From an uncultured Oscillospiraceae bacterium (GTDB lineage Bacteria > Bacillota > Clostridia > Oscillospirales > Acutalibacteraceae), in NCBI GenBank assembly GCA_900539855.1, contig UQDO01000016.1, forward strand, positions 1-38,425: a DNA stretch of 38,425 nt, in the 5' to 3' direction. The position numbers and the translations under genes are program-made. The notes beneath the pieces are model-generated. The model was not told the DNA's origin. It did not search any database and saw only the letters and a program-made list of their open reading frames with translations. Shown here piece after piece: positions 13,457 through 21,747 of the stretch; the first letter of the stretch is position 1; each line of letters opens with the position of its first letter.

Positions 13457-14179
13457 TTATCCCTTTTCGGTCATGCGGCGCCAGACGTCGCCCATGGTGA
13501 GAAACAGATAGCCCTCCTTCGCTAACATTTCACACACACGCTCAAGATGTGCAAAGCAATCATGAAATTCAAACCCGTATTTGTTCCCGTCAACCTGCAG
13601 ATTATAGCCATGGAAGAACACAAGGAAAAGCTGGTCGCGGTCGCTGGTTTCTTCCTTGAACTTTGCTATGCGGTCAAATATTGACGGGCTTGTAAGATGG
13701 GCATTTACACCCCAACGGTAAAAATCAGTCGGCAAAGCAAAGTCGTTTTGCGTTATTATTGTCCGCGCGTATTTAATACCTGTGTGCCGCTTTATAATAT
13801 CCACCACACGGTCGTCAAAATTTGTTCCGCCCTCAGGATAAGCCAGACCTATAACATCCTGCCGGCTGACGCGGCATAGCGTTTTTAGATCGTCCTCAAC
13901 CTGGTGTATTATCTCCTGCTCATCCAAAAGTGTCAGGTTTTTGTGATTTACCGTGTGACATGCGATCTCGTGCCCGGAGTAAAGCGAGGCGTAGTCCTCC
14001 TCCTTTACCCTGTAATGCTTTATATCGGTGTCGTGCTGGCGGAAAATTCCGCCGGTACCCATTCTTCCGGAGTTGATGTTGAATGTGCCCTTTATGCCGT
14101 AGCGGTTCATTATTTCCACTACCTTAAAATCGTCAAGCGTTCCGTCGTCTATGCTGAAGGTTACTATTTTTTTAGCCAT
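13457..14179 (-). CDS. Polysaccharide deacetylase (NodB/CE4-like)
   Basis: 240 residues. Metal and catalytic motifs of carbohydrate esterase family 4 are present: TFSIDDG (7-13, Asp11-Asp12) and HTVNH (His75...His79), with a later VFFHGYNL strand supplying a third His-containing motif. The protein starts directly with the catalytic domain and has no signal peptide or membrane segment, so it may act on a cytosolic or precursor substrate, or be a divergent member; extracellular peptidoglycan deacetylases normally have a signal or anchor. A GGGGG ribosome binding site precedes the ATG. Its own promoter is at 14211-14239 and it is divergent from the DUF6506 gene. Confidence 0.85.
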   Translation of the reverse strand: MAKKIVTFSIDDGTLDDFKVVEIMNRYGIKGTFNINSGRMGTGGIFRQHDTDIKHYRVKEEDYASLYSGHEIACHTVNHKNLTLLDEQEIIHQVEDDLKTLCRVSRQDVIGLAYPEGGTNFDDRVVDIIKRHTGIKYARTIITQNDFALPTDFYRWGVNAHLTSPSIFDRIAKFKEETSDRDQLFLVFFHGYNLQVDGNKYGFEFHDCFAHLERVCEMLAKEGYLFLTMGDVWRRMTEKG

Positions 14180-14210
14180 ACTGCCGTCCCCCTGCCGTAT
14201 TTATATTTGA

Positions 14211-14239
14211 ATTATACAGTATATAATAATTAATTTCAA
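14211..14239 (-). promoter_or_regulatory. Promoter of the deacetylase gene
   Basis: On the minus strand, TTGAAA (14234-14239), a 17-base spacer and TATAAT (14211-14216), 31 bases before the start codon. Confidence 0.75.
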
Positions 14240-14291
14240 GTGACCTGTACGGCAAATAATAATTGGATTTTAAACTGTTAAGATGCATTTG

Positions 14292-14320
14292 TTGATTATC
14301 GCGCTTTAATGTGGTATACT
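14292..14320 (+). promoter_or_regulatory. Promoter of the DUF6506-YjbR operon
   Basis: TTGATT (14292-14297), a 17-base spacer and TATACT (14315-14320). Confidence 0.65.
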
Positions 14321-14362
14321 TAAAACAGATTACAAATACGGCTTCAAAAAGGGGAAAGTCCT

Positions 14363-14650
14363 ATGAAATTTGCATTCCTTATAATGGGCGATTACGGCAG
14401 CGGTGACAGAGCGCAGATAGCGAACGGAAACGCACAGATAATTGGCGTATCCGACATTGAGGATGCCGAAAATGCGGCGAAAGAGCTGCAAAAAAGTGGC
14501 ATTGACTGCATCGAGCTTTGCGGTGCTTTCGGTGCTGATGGTGCAAGAAAAATAATGGAAGCTACCGGAAATGAGCTGCCTGTCGGATATACAGTGCATC
14601 TGCCGGAGCAAAACGCGCTTTATGACGAGGTTTTCGGTGACTGCAAATGA
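14363..14650 (+). CDS. DUF6506 family protein
   Basis: 95 residues. The sequence MKFAFLIMGDY..., QIIGVSDIEDAENAAKELQ, GIDCIELCGAFGADGARKI and the end VGYTVHLPEQNALYDEVFG match my recollection of the DUF6506 family, small cytosolic alpha/beta proteins of unknown function, often near metabolic or redox genes. AGGGGA precedes the ATG. The stop overlaps the next start (ATGA at 14647-14650), indicating translational coupling with the MmcQ/YjbR protein. Confidence 0.7.
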   Translation: MKFAFLIMGDYGSGDRAQIANGNAQIIGVSDIEDAENAAKELQKSGIDCIELCGAFGADGARKIMEATGNELPVGYTVHLPEQNALYDEVFGDCK

Positions 14651-15054
14651 AACGCGACGCATTTGAAAGGTACATAGAAGAAAAATACGGCGTCCAGCCG
14701 GAAAGCCCGTGGATGAAAAGCCCCGAATTTCATGTGTTCAGGCACAGCGGTAATAAAAAATGGTTTGCCCTGACCATGACCATACCAAAAAACAGGCTCG
14801 GTTTTAAGGTGGACACCATGACGGATGTTGTGAATCTGAAATGTGATCCGCTTATGATAGGACCGTTAAGAGACAACAAAAAGATATTTCCCGCATATCA
14901 CATGAACAAAGAGAACTGGGTGACTGTTCTGCTTGACGGCAGCGCTGACAGCGAGGTGCTTACCATGCTGCTCGGCATCAGCTTTTGCATGACTGCGCCG
15001 AAGTTAAAAAGGCGCCGGCTTCCGTCAAAAGAGGAAGACCGGGATTTAATGTAG
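14647..15054 (+). CDS. MmcQ/YjbR family protein
   Basis: 135 residues. The signature YGVQPESPWMKSPEFHVFRH, KKWFALTMTIPKNRLG, VNLKCDPLMIGPLR and AYHMNKENWVTVLLDG matches the YjbR fold (double-wing, DNA-binding-like). The precise role of the family is unclear. It overlaps the upstream gene by 4 bases (ATGA). The basic tail KLKRRRLPSKEEDR is extra to the fold. A strong bidirectional terminator follows. Confidence 0.88.
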   Translation: MKRDAFERYIEEKYGVQPESPWMKSPEFHVFRHSGNKKWFALTMTIPKNRLGFKVDTMTDVVNLKCDPLMIGPLRDNKKIFPAYHMNKENWVTVLLDGSADSEVLTMLLGISFCMTAPKLKRRRLPSKEEDRDLM

Positions 15055-15078
15055 ACAAGTATTGTTTTAAAAAATTCA

Positions 15079-15120
15079 AAAGGACGGTTTTGTGTCATTA
15101 CAGTCACAAAACCGTCCTTT
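15079..15120. terminator. Bidirectional terminator between yjbR-like and nif3-like genes
   Basis: A 16-bp perfect stem (15079-15094 with 15105-15120), A-rich at one end and T-rich at the other, lies between the 3' ends of convergent genes. Confidence 0.9.
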
Positions 15121-15130
15121 ACATATATTT

Positions 15131-15880
15131 TCAGATGTTTTCTATCTTAGAAAAATGGCAGGAAAACACTGCCGTGTCGGGGAATGCTTCCGATATTTTA
15201 CGGCAAAGCGGTTCAATCACCGTATCCTCGGTGTTGAAGTGCCCTGCATCGTAAAGCGAAATACCTGTTTCGCCGGCATCAATGAAAACATTATGCTTAA
15301 CGTCGCCCGTTACCAGTGCGTCGGCACCGAGCCGCAGCGCGTCATAGAGCATTGAGCCGCCAGACCCGGAACAAACGGCAACGGTTGAAACATCGCCTTT
15401 CCCGGCGACAAACTTAACGCCGCCACCAAGGGCTTCCTTTATGTTGCGCGCAAAAGTGTACGGATCCTCAGGCCCGTCAAGCTCGCCTATGCGGAAGAAA
15501 AAGCCGTCCTCACCGCTTACCTTCTGCACGTCGTAAAGACCGAGTGCCGCACATAACGCATCGTTCACACCGCCGTCAGCCTGATCAAGATTTGTGTGAG
15601 CGGAAATGACCGAAATGCCTTTCCTTATAAGCTTGTATTGCAGGCTTTCCTCGGTTACTGACCTCAGCGGATCGAAAATTATCGGGTGGTGGGTTACGAT
15701 CAGATTCGCTCCGACATCCTCGGCACGGTCGATGACCTCGCTGAAGCAATCAAGCGAGACCAGTATGCCGGTTACCTCCGCATTTCTGTTTCCGATCAGC
15801 AGCCCGACGTTATCGTAGCTTTCGGCAAGCGACGGCGGAGCTATGCTGTTAAGAAAATCCAAAACATTGCCGACGGTCAT
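15131..15880 (-). CDS. Nif3-like dinuclear metal center protein (YqfO/GTP cyclohydrolase type 2-like)
   Basis: 249 residues. Family hallmarks: PPSLAESYDNVGLLIG (15-30), VTHHPIIF with His64-His65, SAHTNLDQADGGVND (93-106, His95 and Asp102) and a C-terminal YDAGHFNTED with the His and Glu that complete the two-metal site. It lacks the PII-like insertion found in the longer Bacillus YqfO, matching the short form. The molecular role is unsettled. GGAGG overlaps the stop codon of glnS, 17 bases upstream, so it is the last gene of the gltX-glnS operon. Confidence 0.9.
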   Translation of the reverse strand: MTVGNVLDFLNSIAPPSLAESYDNVGLLIGNRNAEVTGILVSLDCFSEVIDRAEDVGANLIVTHHPIIFDPLRSVTEESLQYKLIRKGISVISAHTNLDQADGGVNDALCAALGLYDVQKVSGEDGFFFRIGELDGPEDPYTFARNIKEALGGGVKFVAGKGDVSTVAVCSGSGGSMLYDALRLGADALVTGDVKHNVFIDAGETGISLYDAGHFNTEDTVIEPLCRKISEAFPDTAVFSCHFSKIENI

Positions 15881-15897
15881 AGGTTTTACCTCCGGAA

Positions 15898-17580
15898 TTA
15901 TTTTTTCGGTGCAAATGAGTCCTTAAGTGCTACCGTGCGGTTGATGACAAGTTTTTCGGATGTGCTTACCTTATCGACGCAGAAGTACCCTTGTCTCATG
16001 AACTGATATTTGTCTCCGGGTTTTGCGTCCTTCATGAAAGCTTCGCACTTGCAGCCCTCAAGTATCGTAAGAGAGTTGGGATTAAGGTTGTCCTTGAAGC
16101 TGGATACCCCGTCCTCATCAGAAGGATTTTCAACATTGAAAAGCCGGTCGTAAAGACGGATCTCGGCGTCAACGCAGCTGTGACATGATACCCAGTGCAG
16201 CGTGCCCTTGACCTTTCTGCCGTCGGGTGAGTCGCCGCCTCTTGTGGCAGGATCATATGTGCAGTGAACGACCGTTATATTGCCGTTTTCGTCGGTTTCA
16301 TGCGAGGCGTATTTAACATAGTAAGCGCCTTTCAGACGAACCTCTTTTTCGGGGCAGAGTCTGAAATATTTCGGCGGCGGCACCGGTGCAAAGTCGTCGC
16401 GCTCAATGTATATCTCGCGTGAAAATTCGATCGTCCTTGTGCCGAGCTCCGGCTTGTTGGGATTTATCTCAACCTCGATGTCCTCATACTTTCCTTCCGG
16501 ATAGTTGTCGATAACTACTTTCAAAGGATCAAGCACAGCCATGGCGCGTTCGGAATTCTGATTGAGATTGTCCCTTACGCATGACTCTAAAAGCGCATAA
16601 TCTATAACGCTGTACGCCTTTGATACGCCTATCGTTTCGCAGAATGTGCGGATAGCCTCAGCCGGATATCCTCTGCGGCGCATACCGCTGAGGGTCGCCA
16701 TTCTCGGATCGTCCCAGCCGTCAACAATGCCGTCGGCAACCAGCTTTAAGCACTTGCGCTTGCTCGTCAAGGTATAATTGACATTCATTCGCGCAAATTC
16801 GATCTGCCTCGGTGGAGTCGGAATGTCCAGCACCTGCAAAAACCAGTTGTAAAGTGGACGGTGATTTTCAAATTCGAGAGAGCAGAGAGAATGTGTCACG
16901 CCCTCTTTAGCGTCGGACAGCGGATGTGCGAAATCGTACATCGGGTATACGCACCATTTGTCGCCGGTGCGGTGGTGGGTCGCTTTAAGAACGCGGTAAA
17001 CGACCGGATCGCGCATGTTCAGGTTGGGCGACGCCATATCAATTTTTGCGCGCAGTACCATTGAGCCGGTCTCAAATTCACCCTCGGTCATGCGGCGGAA
17101 GAGGTCCTTCGTTTCTTCTAACGGGCGGTCACGGTACGGGCTGTTGATGCCGGGCTCTGTCAGCGTTCCGCGCATTTCCCTTATTTCATCGGCGCTCGAC
17201 TCGTCAACATAAGCCAGCCCCTTATCGATGAGCTTCAGAGCGCAGTCGTATATGAAATCAAAGTAATCGGAGGCGTAATATACATGGTCCCAGTCAAAGC
17301 CGAGCCAGTTTATGTCCTCCTTTATAGCCTCGACATATTCAACATCCTCTTTGGTGGGGTTGGTGTCGTCAAGACGCAGGTTGCACTTGCCGCCGTACTT
17401 TTTCGCGGTGCCGAAATCTATGCATATGGCTTTAGCGTGACCGATATGAAGATAGCCGTTGGGCTCGGGCGGAAAACGGGTCTGCACCCTGTCATAAACA
17501 CCTTCGCTCAGGTCTTCGTTTATAAAATCCTCTATGAAATTCGACGAGGTTTCGGTCGCTTTTTTAAGAAAATCATTCAT
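15898..17580 (-). CDS. glnS: Glutaminyl-tRNA synthetase
   Basis: 560 residues, close to the E. coli enzyme length. Class I motifs: FPPEPNGYLHIGHAKAI with HIGH at 45-48, LRLDDTNPTKE (glutamine-type), CSLEFENHRPLYNW, and the KMSKS equivalent LTSKRK around 271-276. The anticodon-binding beta-barrel follows, with FSREIYIERDDF and FRLCPEKEVRLKGAYYVK. It charges tRNA-Gln directly. Many Firmicutes instead use GatCAB transamidation, so a genuine GlnRS is a distinguishing trait of this lineage. AGGAGG-like GGAGG lies just before the start, and the gene begins 2 bases after the gltX stop. Confidence 0.97.
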   Translation of the reverse strand: MNDFLKKATETSSNFIEDFINEDLSEGVYDRVQTRFPPEPNGYLHIGHAKAICIDFGTAKKYGGKCNLRLDDTNPTKEDVEYVEAIKEDINWLGFDWDHVYYASDYFDFIYDCALKLIDKGLAYVDESSADEIREMRGTLTEPGINSPYRDRPLEETKDLFRRMTEGEFETGSMVLRAKIDMASPNLNMRDPVVYRVLKATHHRTGDKWCVYPMYDFAHPLSDAKEGVTHSLCSLEFENHRPLYNWFLQVLDIPTPPRQIEFARMNVNYTLTSKRKCLKLVADGIVDGWDDPRMATLSGMRRRGYPAEAIRTFCETIGVSKAYSVIDYALLESCVRDNLNQNSERAMAVLDPLKVVIDNYPEGKYEDIEVEINPNKPELGTRTIEFSREIYIERDDFAPVPPPKYFRLCPEKEVRLKGAYYVKYASHETDENGNITVVHCTYDPATRGGDSPDGRKVKGTLHWVSCHSCVDAEIRLYDRLFNVENPSDEDGVSSFKDNLNPNSLTILEGCKCEAFMKDAKPGDKYQFMRQGYFCVDKVSTSEKLVINRTVALKDSFAPKK

Positions 17581-17582
17581 TG

Positions 17583-19259
17583 TTACATTTCCTCCGGATA
17601 ATTCTTTTTGTAAAAGGTTATGGCGTTATTGATTCTTTCTATCGAACGCTGTCGCCCGAGCAGGCGCATTATGCTGCAAAGATCGGGCGTGTTCTGCCTT
17701 CCGGTAACGGCTATGCGGATAACTGTCGACGCATCTCCCGGGCTGCCCTTATAGGACGACGGGTCGGCTTTGTATTTCTTTGTGTCGTCGGCAAAACCTG
17801 CGGCAGGGCATATAGATTTTATTTTGGAGAACCACTCGCTGCCGTCGTCGGCAGGGTCGTAGACCTCTTTGTAGGCGGTAAGGACGTCGACTGCCGATGA
17901 AGTCTTTATATTATCGGGCAATGTGTAGCAGGGGACAAACAACTCGTCAAAAAGATACGAGCAGTAATCCTTTGCGTCGCTCCATTTCACTATGTCCTTG
18001 CGCGGCTTCGGAACATCTCTGTCAATGGCGAATACCGCTTTTGTATAGCTTATATCATTTTTAAGTATAGCCGCGAAATCCTTATCAAATTCATCAGCCC
18101 AGGCGGTAAGCTTTTTTACCACCTCGTCAGAGCTCATGCGCGACACGACCGTTTTCGAAACGTCGTTCAGCTTGGCAGTGTCAAAAAGTGCGCCCGACGC
18201 GCTCATCTTTTTAAGGTTGAATTTGAACTTTTTATAGCTTTCAAGCGGATTGGCACGGCGCCAGTCCTCAAAATCGCTTGCCGCAATGGTCATGAGATAT
18301 TCGATCACGCTGTCACACTCATAGCCCTGCTCGGCGAAATAATGCACGGCAGCCTCCGGATCCTTGCGCTTCGATATTTTGCGCTTATTGCCGTTTTCAA
18401 GCTTCATTATGGGTGAAACATGAACGTATTTTGGCGGCTTGTTGCCAAGCAGCCTGAACAGCTGGAGGTGCTTTGGTGTTGACGATATCCATTCGTCGCC
18501 TCTTATAACATGGGTTGTACGCATTAAATGATCGTCAACGGCATGGGCAAAGTGATAGGTCGGTATTCCGTCGGACTTGAGTATTACAAAATCCTCATCG
18601 TTTTCGGGCATTTCTATTTTGCCCTTTATGCCGTCCTCGAATATGACCTTATTTTCTTCGCTGCCGGGAGAGCGCAGACGCACAACAAACGGCTTGCCCT
18701 CGTCTATCAGCTTTTTAGCCTCGTCATATGTTATATCGCGGTGGCGCGCCCACTTGCCATGGTAACCGGTGCGGACCTTTAACGCTTCCTGTTCCTCTCT
18801 TATTTTTGCAAGCTCGTCTTCGGTGCAGAAGCAGGGATATGCAAGACCCTGCTTTATAAGTGACTTTGCGTAGCACTGATAAATTTCCGCACGCTCGGAC
18901 TGCTTGTAGGGGCCATAGTCTCCCGTTTCCTTATCGGCTTCGGTAAAGCCTTCGTCGATCTTTATACCGAACCGCTTTATGCCGCCTATTATATCGGCGA
19001 TACCGCCCTCGACCTCACGCTTTTTATCGGTATCCTCGATTCTTGTATAGAATATGCCGCCTGTGCTGTCGGCAACAAGACGGTTGATGAGCGATACGAA
19101 CAGCGTGCCAAGATGAAGATATCCGGTGGGGCTTGGCGCCACCCTTGTTACCCTTGCGCCTTCGGCAAGATCCCTTTTCGGATACTTTTCCTCATAATAA
19201 TCAGGTGTTTTATCAATATGCGGCAGCAAAAGCTCCGCCATTTTTTCGTTTTCAGTCAT
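17583..19259 (-). CDS. gltX: Glutamyl-tRNA synthetase
   Basis: 558 residues from the ATG at 19259 (GGGGG, 8-base spacing); an in-frame GTG at 19274 is less likely because that same G-run would be its start. Class I features: TRVAPSPTGYLHLGT with HLGT (49-52), TRIEDTDKKRE, GDEWISSTPKHLQLF and the KMSKS equivalent KISKR (294-298). The C-terminal helical anticodon domain includes GRQNTPDLCSIMRLLGR. It has an N-terminal extension of about 35 residues before the Rossmann fold compared with the E. coli enzyme, as in other clostridial members. Pairing with glnS means each synthetase can probably be specific for its own tRNA, but this cannot be proved from sequence. Confidence 0.96.
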   Translation of the reverse strand: MTENEKMAELLLPHIDKTPDYYEEKYPKRDLAEGARVTRVAPSPTGYLHLGTLFVSLINRLVADSTGGIFYTRIEDTDKKREVEGGIADIIGGIKRFGIKIDEGFTEADKETGDYGPYKQSERAEIYQCYAKSLIKQGLAYPCFCTEDELAKIREEQEALKVRTGYHGKWARHRDITYDEAKKLIDEGKPFVVRLRSPGSEENKVIFEDGIKGKIEMPENDEDFVILKSDGIPTYHFAHAVDDHLMRTTHVIRGDEWISSTPKHLQLFRLLGNKPPKYVHVSPIMKLENGNKRKISKRKDPEAAVHYFAEQGYECDSVIEYLMTIAASDFEDWRRANPLESYKKFKFNLKKMSASGALFDTAKLNDVSKTVVSRMSSDEVVKKLTAWADEFDKDFAAILKNDISYTKAVFAIDRDVPKPRKDIVKWSDAKDYCSYLFDELFVPCYTLPDNIKTSSAVDVLTAYKEVYDPADDGSEWFSKIKSICPAAGFADDTKKYKADPSSYKGSPGDASTVIRIAVTGRQNTPDLCSIMRLLGRQRSIERINNAITFYKKNYPEEM

Positions 19260-19292
19260 AAACCGAACCCCCACTTAACTCTATTCCCTGTT

Positions 19293-19321
19293 ATTATCGC
19301 AGATTTTGGATATAATTACAA
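19293..19321 (-). promoter_or_regulatory. Promoter of the gltX-glnS-nif3 operon
   Basis: On the minus strand, TTGTAA (19316-19321), a 17-base spacer and GATAAT (19293-19298), 33 bases before the start. No T-box leader is visible; the untranslated region is too short for one. Confidence 0.55.
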
Positions 19322-19352
19322 CCACTTAAAATAAAAATATTGACTTATATTG

Positions 19353-19381
19353 TTGTTTTTTTTTATTACATATGCTATAAT
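19353..19381 (+). promoter_or_regulatory. Promoter of the orphan lipoprotein
   Basis: TTGTTT (19353-19358), a 17-base spacer and TATAAT (19376-19381) with an extended TGC just before it. Confidence 0.6.
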
Positions 19382-19449
19382 GTTTAAAAACCAATGGTGG
19401 GAATCATGCTTCGCACCGATAAAGAGGACAAACCAGAAGAAGGTATGTT

Positions 19450-20385
19450 ATGAAAAAGCTTACGATATTTGTGCTGTCACTTGTTCTTGCACTCAGCTTT
19501 ACCGCCTGCGGCAAGGACGTCAAGAGAACGAGCGGCGGAATTGTGGATCAGACCGTTGATAAAAACACGGTCAGTCTTGTCAACGATGCTTATAAGGCTA
19601 CCGGCGACGCAATAAAAAGCGCGTCGGCGCTCGGATATACCGCAAATTATAAAAAGGAAGTAGCTATAGATGATACCACGACGGCAGGCAGACTGACCCG
19701 CACCTATGACTTCATCACCGGCGCTGCAGGGAAGACATTTTCCTACAGCGAGGTTGCGAGGTCCGACACCGTCAGCACAACTATGAAGATGTATGACGAT
19801 CTTAAATATATCTACGGATATTATGCCGATACCGAGTACATCATCACAAGAAACGATTCGTCGGCTGCGTCGATAAATGCTCTGCCCGAGTGTCTTGAGC
19901 TTGTAGACGGCACGGCGTTTGCTGTCAAGGATACTATAGTTGTCGATACCGACGGCGGCGGTCACGGCTTCGTGCTTGAATATGAGCCGACCGATAAGAA
20001 CTTCAAGCCGGACGAGGTATATGGACCTCTCTATGCTGAGACGGAGCTTGCACCCACCGCCGTGGGACTTAGGATCAGCGGCATAATAGACGCGAGCGGA
20101 AAGATCACCTCCGAGACCGTGACATATACCTTTACCTACCCCATTGAAACCGAGGTCGTAAAGGACGACGTCGATCCCGATAATTCGGGCGTTTCGGCGA
20201 CCGAAAAGGTGACTAAAACTGTAAAGGTCACTCTTACTGCTGAGTACACATTTAACTACGCACTTGATGCGGTAGCAGTTCCGGACGGAATAACCGTAGT
20301 GCCTGAAACCGCCGAGGGCGAGGAAAAGCCGCAGCTGCCGAAGGAGCTTTCGATAACCGATTTCACAAAGCTTATGGGCAACTGA
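19450..20385 (+). CDS. Lipoprotein of unknown function
   Basis: 311 residues. A short signal peptide MKKLTIFVLSLVLALSFTAC ends in an FTAC lipobox (Cys20) followed by GKD, so it is probably anchored outside the membrane. The mature part looks mostly beta: alternating Thr/Val/Tyr strands such as VTYTFTYPIETEV and VKVTLTAEYTFNY, with repeated use of ITSET/ITKTVKV-type strands. I recognise no family. The weak AAGAAGG site lies 5 bases before the ATG. It has its own promoter and is followed by a hairpin. It could be a substrate-sensing or structural surface protein. Confidence 0.7.
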   Translation: MKKLTIFVLSLVLALSFTACGKDVKRTSGGIVDQTVDKNTVSLVNDAYKATGDAIKSASALGYTANYKKEVAIDDTTTAGRLTRTYDFITGAAGKTFSYSEVARSDTVSTTMKMYDDLKYIYGYYADTEYIITRNDSSAASINALPECLELVDGTAFAVKDTIVVDTDGGGHGFVLEYEPTDKNFKPDEVYGPLYAETELAPTAVGLRISGIIDASGKITSETVTYTFTYPIETEVVKDDVDPDNSGVSATEKVTKTVKVTLTAEYTFNYALDAVAVPDGITVVPETAEGEEKPQLPKELSITDFTKLMGN

Positions 20386-20413
20386 TCATCGCGACTAATG
20401 AAAGACCGGACGT

Positions 20414-20432
20414 GCCGGACGGCGCGTCCGGC
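20414..20432 (+). terminator. Hairpin after the orphan lipoprotein
   Basis: GCCGGACG-GCG-CGTCCGGC (20414-20432), followed by GCTTTATT. A short but GC-rich stem 28 bases beyond the stop. Confidence 0.65.
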
Positions 20433-20498
20433 GCTTTATTAAGAAATATACTAAATGTATTTATTGCCGGCTGGAGAGCCGGCGGAACGGAGATTGTT

Positions 20499-21347
20499 AT
20501 GGCAGAAGAAAGAAAATGCAGCGAGACCGGCTGCTCTGGAGATTGCGGCTCATGCAGCAAGGCGACCGAGCATGCGGCTGATGATTTCAGCGCAAAGCTA
20601 AACGAGCACAGCAGGGTAAGGCATGTTATAGGCGTTGTTAGCGGCAAGGGTGGCGTCGGCAAATCAATGGTGACGGCGATGCTTGCGGTGCTGACATCAA
20701 GAATGGGGTATAAGGTCGGTATACTTGACGCCGATATAACCGGACCGTCGATACCGCGCATGTTCGGTATAGGCACAAGGGCCAAGGTCTGCGACGAGGG
20801 CGTTATACCCGAGGTGACGGCAGGCGGAATAAAAATAATGTCATGCAACCTGCTCCTTGAGGATAATACCGCACCGGTCGTCTGGCGCGGACCTGTACTT
20901 GCAGGGGCTGTCAAGCAGTTCTGGACCGATGTATACTGGGGCGATGTCGATTATATGTTTGTCGATATGCCTCCGGGAACGGGCGACGTGCCGCTGACCG
21001 TTTACCAGTCGCTTCCGATTGACGGTGTGGTTATCGTCACAACTCCGCAGGACCTTGTATCACTTATCGTCAAAAAGGCGTGCAACATGGCGTCAATGAT
21101 GGATATACCGGTGCTCGGCATGGTTGAAAACATGAGTTATGTTAAGTGCCCGGATTGCGGTAAGGAAATAGAAATATTCGGACCGAGCCATTTTGATGAG
21201 CTTTGCTCAGAGGTCGGCACCATACCGCTCGGACGTATGCCTATAGATATGAAGCTGACTGAGCTTTGCAACGCAGGTGAATTTGAGAAATTCCCCGAGG
21301 ATTATCTGAAAACTGCCTGTGACACGATACTTACCGCTCTTAAATAA
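20499..21347 (+). CDS. mrp: Mrp/NBP35-family iron-sulfur carrier ATPase
   Basis: 282 residues. Start at 20499 (GGAG, 6-base spacing); the longer frame from 20412 overlaps the preceding hairpin. A short N-terminal Cys cluster (Cys7, 12, 16, 19) precedes the deviant Walker A SGKGGVGKS (48-56). Then come DADITGPSIPRMFG, VWRGPVLAGAVKQF, VDMPPGTGDVPLTV and a C-terminal CPDC (Cys217, Cys220) that bridges a 4Fe-4S cluster between subunits in this family. It is a cytosolic dimeric P-loop NTPase that binds and delivers Fe-S clusters. It fits the nearby Fe-S users NrdG and, further away, the NifU-like scaffold. Confidence 0.92.
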   Translation: MAEERKCSETGCSGDCGSCSKATEHAADDFSAKLNEHSRVRHVIGVVSGKGGVGKSMVTAMLAVLTSRMGYKVGILDADITGPSIPRMFGIGTRAKVCDEGVIPEVTAGGIKIMSCNLLLEDNTAPVVWRGPVLAGAVKQFWTDVYWGDVDYMFVDMPPGTGDVPLTVYQSLPIDGVVIVTTPQDLVSLIVKKACNMASMMDIPVLGMVENMSYVKCPDCGKEIEIFGPSHFDELCSEVGTIPLGRMPIDMKLTELCNAGEFEKFPEDYLKTACDTILTALK

Positions 21348-21409
21348 GCGGTCGGACGCTTGTGTGCCAGAAACAGCACAAGCACAATATGTAGTATACA
21401 TTAAAAAGG

Positions 21410-21444
21410 ACGCCTGCACGGGAAAACCGCTTCCCGTCAGGCGT
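21410..21444 (+). terminator. Hairpin downstream of mrp
   Basis: ACGCCTG-C-ACGGG (21410-21422) pairs with CCCGT-CAGGCGT (21433-21444) across a 10-base loop, with one bulge. No strong T-tract follows. It lies 60 bases beyond the mrp stop. Confidence 0.45.
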
Positions 21445-21492
21445 TCAGCATTATGCGACAATCTTTACATTGAGTATACCTTGTGTCTTCTT

Positions 21493-21552
21493 ATACAACA
21501 TATTGTGCACAAAATAAAAATAATATACAAAATGTACCACAATATCTATTGA
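21493..21552 (+). promoter_or_regulatory. Possible NrdR-box pair upstream of nrdD
   Basis: Two imperfect AT-rich palindromes, ACAACATATTGTGC (21495-21508) and CACAATATCTATTG (near 21538-21551), are centred about 44 bases apart. The second overlaps the -35. Tandem boxes of this style (ACACnATATnTTGT-like) overlapping an nrd promoter are what NrdR repressor sites look like. The spacing and matches are not perfect, so this is tentative. Confidence 0.3.
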
Positions 21553-21577
21553 CAAAGCTCTGCCCATCTGCTACAAT
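21549..21577 (+). promoter_or_regulatory. Promoter of nrdD-nrdG
   Basis: TTGACA (21549-21554), a 17-base spacer and TACAAT (21572-21577). Confidence 0.75.
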
Positions 21578-21583
21578 GATAAG

Positions 21584-21747
21584 GCACTGAAATACGGAGG
21601 CACCGGTATAAATGACAGATGCCTCATTTGCTATAGTATTAAGCGCCGTTTTTCCTGCTGCTTTACGGCGGCAGAAAACACTGCACATATGAATGCTGTT
21701 TTAATGTCTTTGTGCTTTGCAGCGTAGAGAAAAGGAATGGTCATAAA
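21584..21747 (+). other. Structured 5' leader of nrdD
   Basis: About 164 bases separate the expected transcription start from the ATG. Within it, GAGGCA/TGCCTC (21597-21602 with 21620-21625) and CGCCGT/ACGGCG (near 21644-21649 and 21664-21669) can form two hairpins. I see no known riboswitch consensus. The rest of the 400-base gap upstream (21348-21548) holds only the mrp hairpin and AT-rich sequence. Confidence 0.4.

Noticed and set aside
15079..19300. A T-box leader for the tRNA synthetase operon
   Set aside because: The distance from the likely promoter to gltX is only about 30 bases, too short for a T-box, and no T-box motif was seen.
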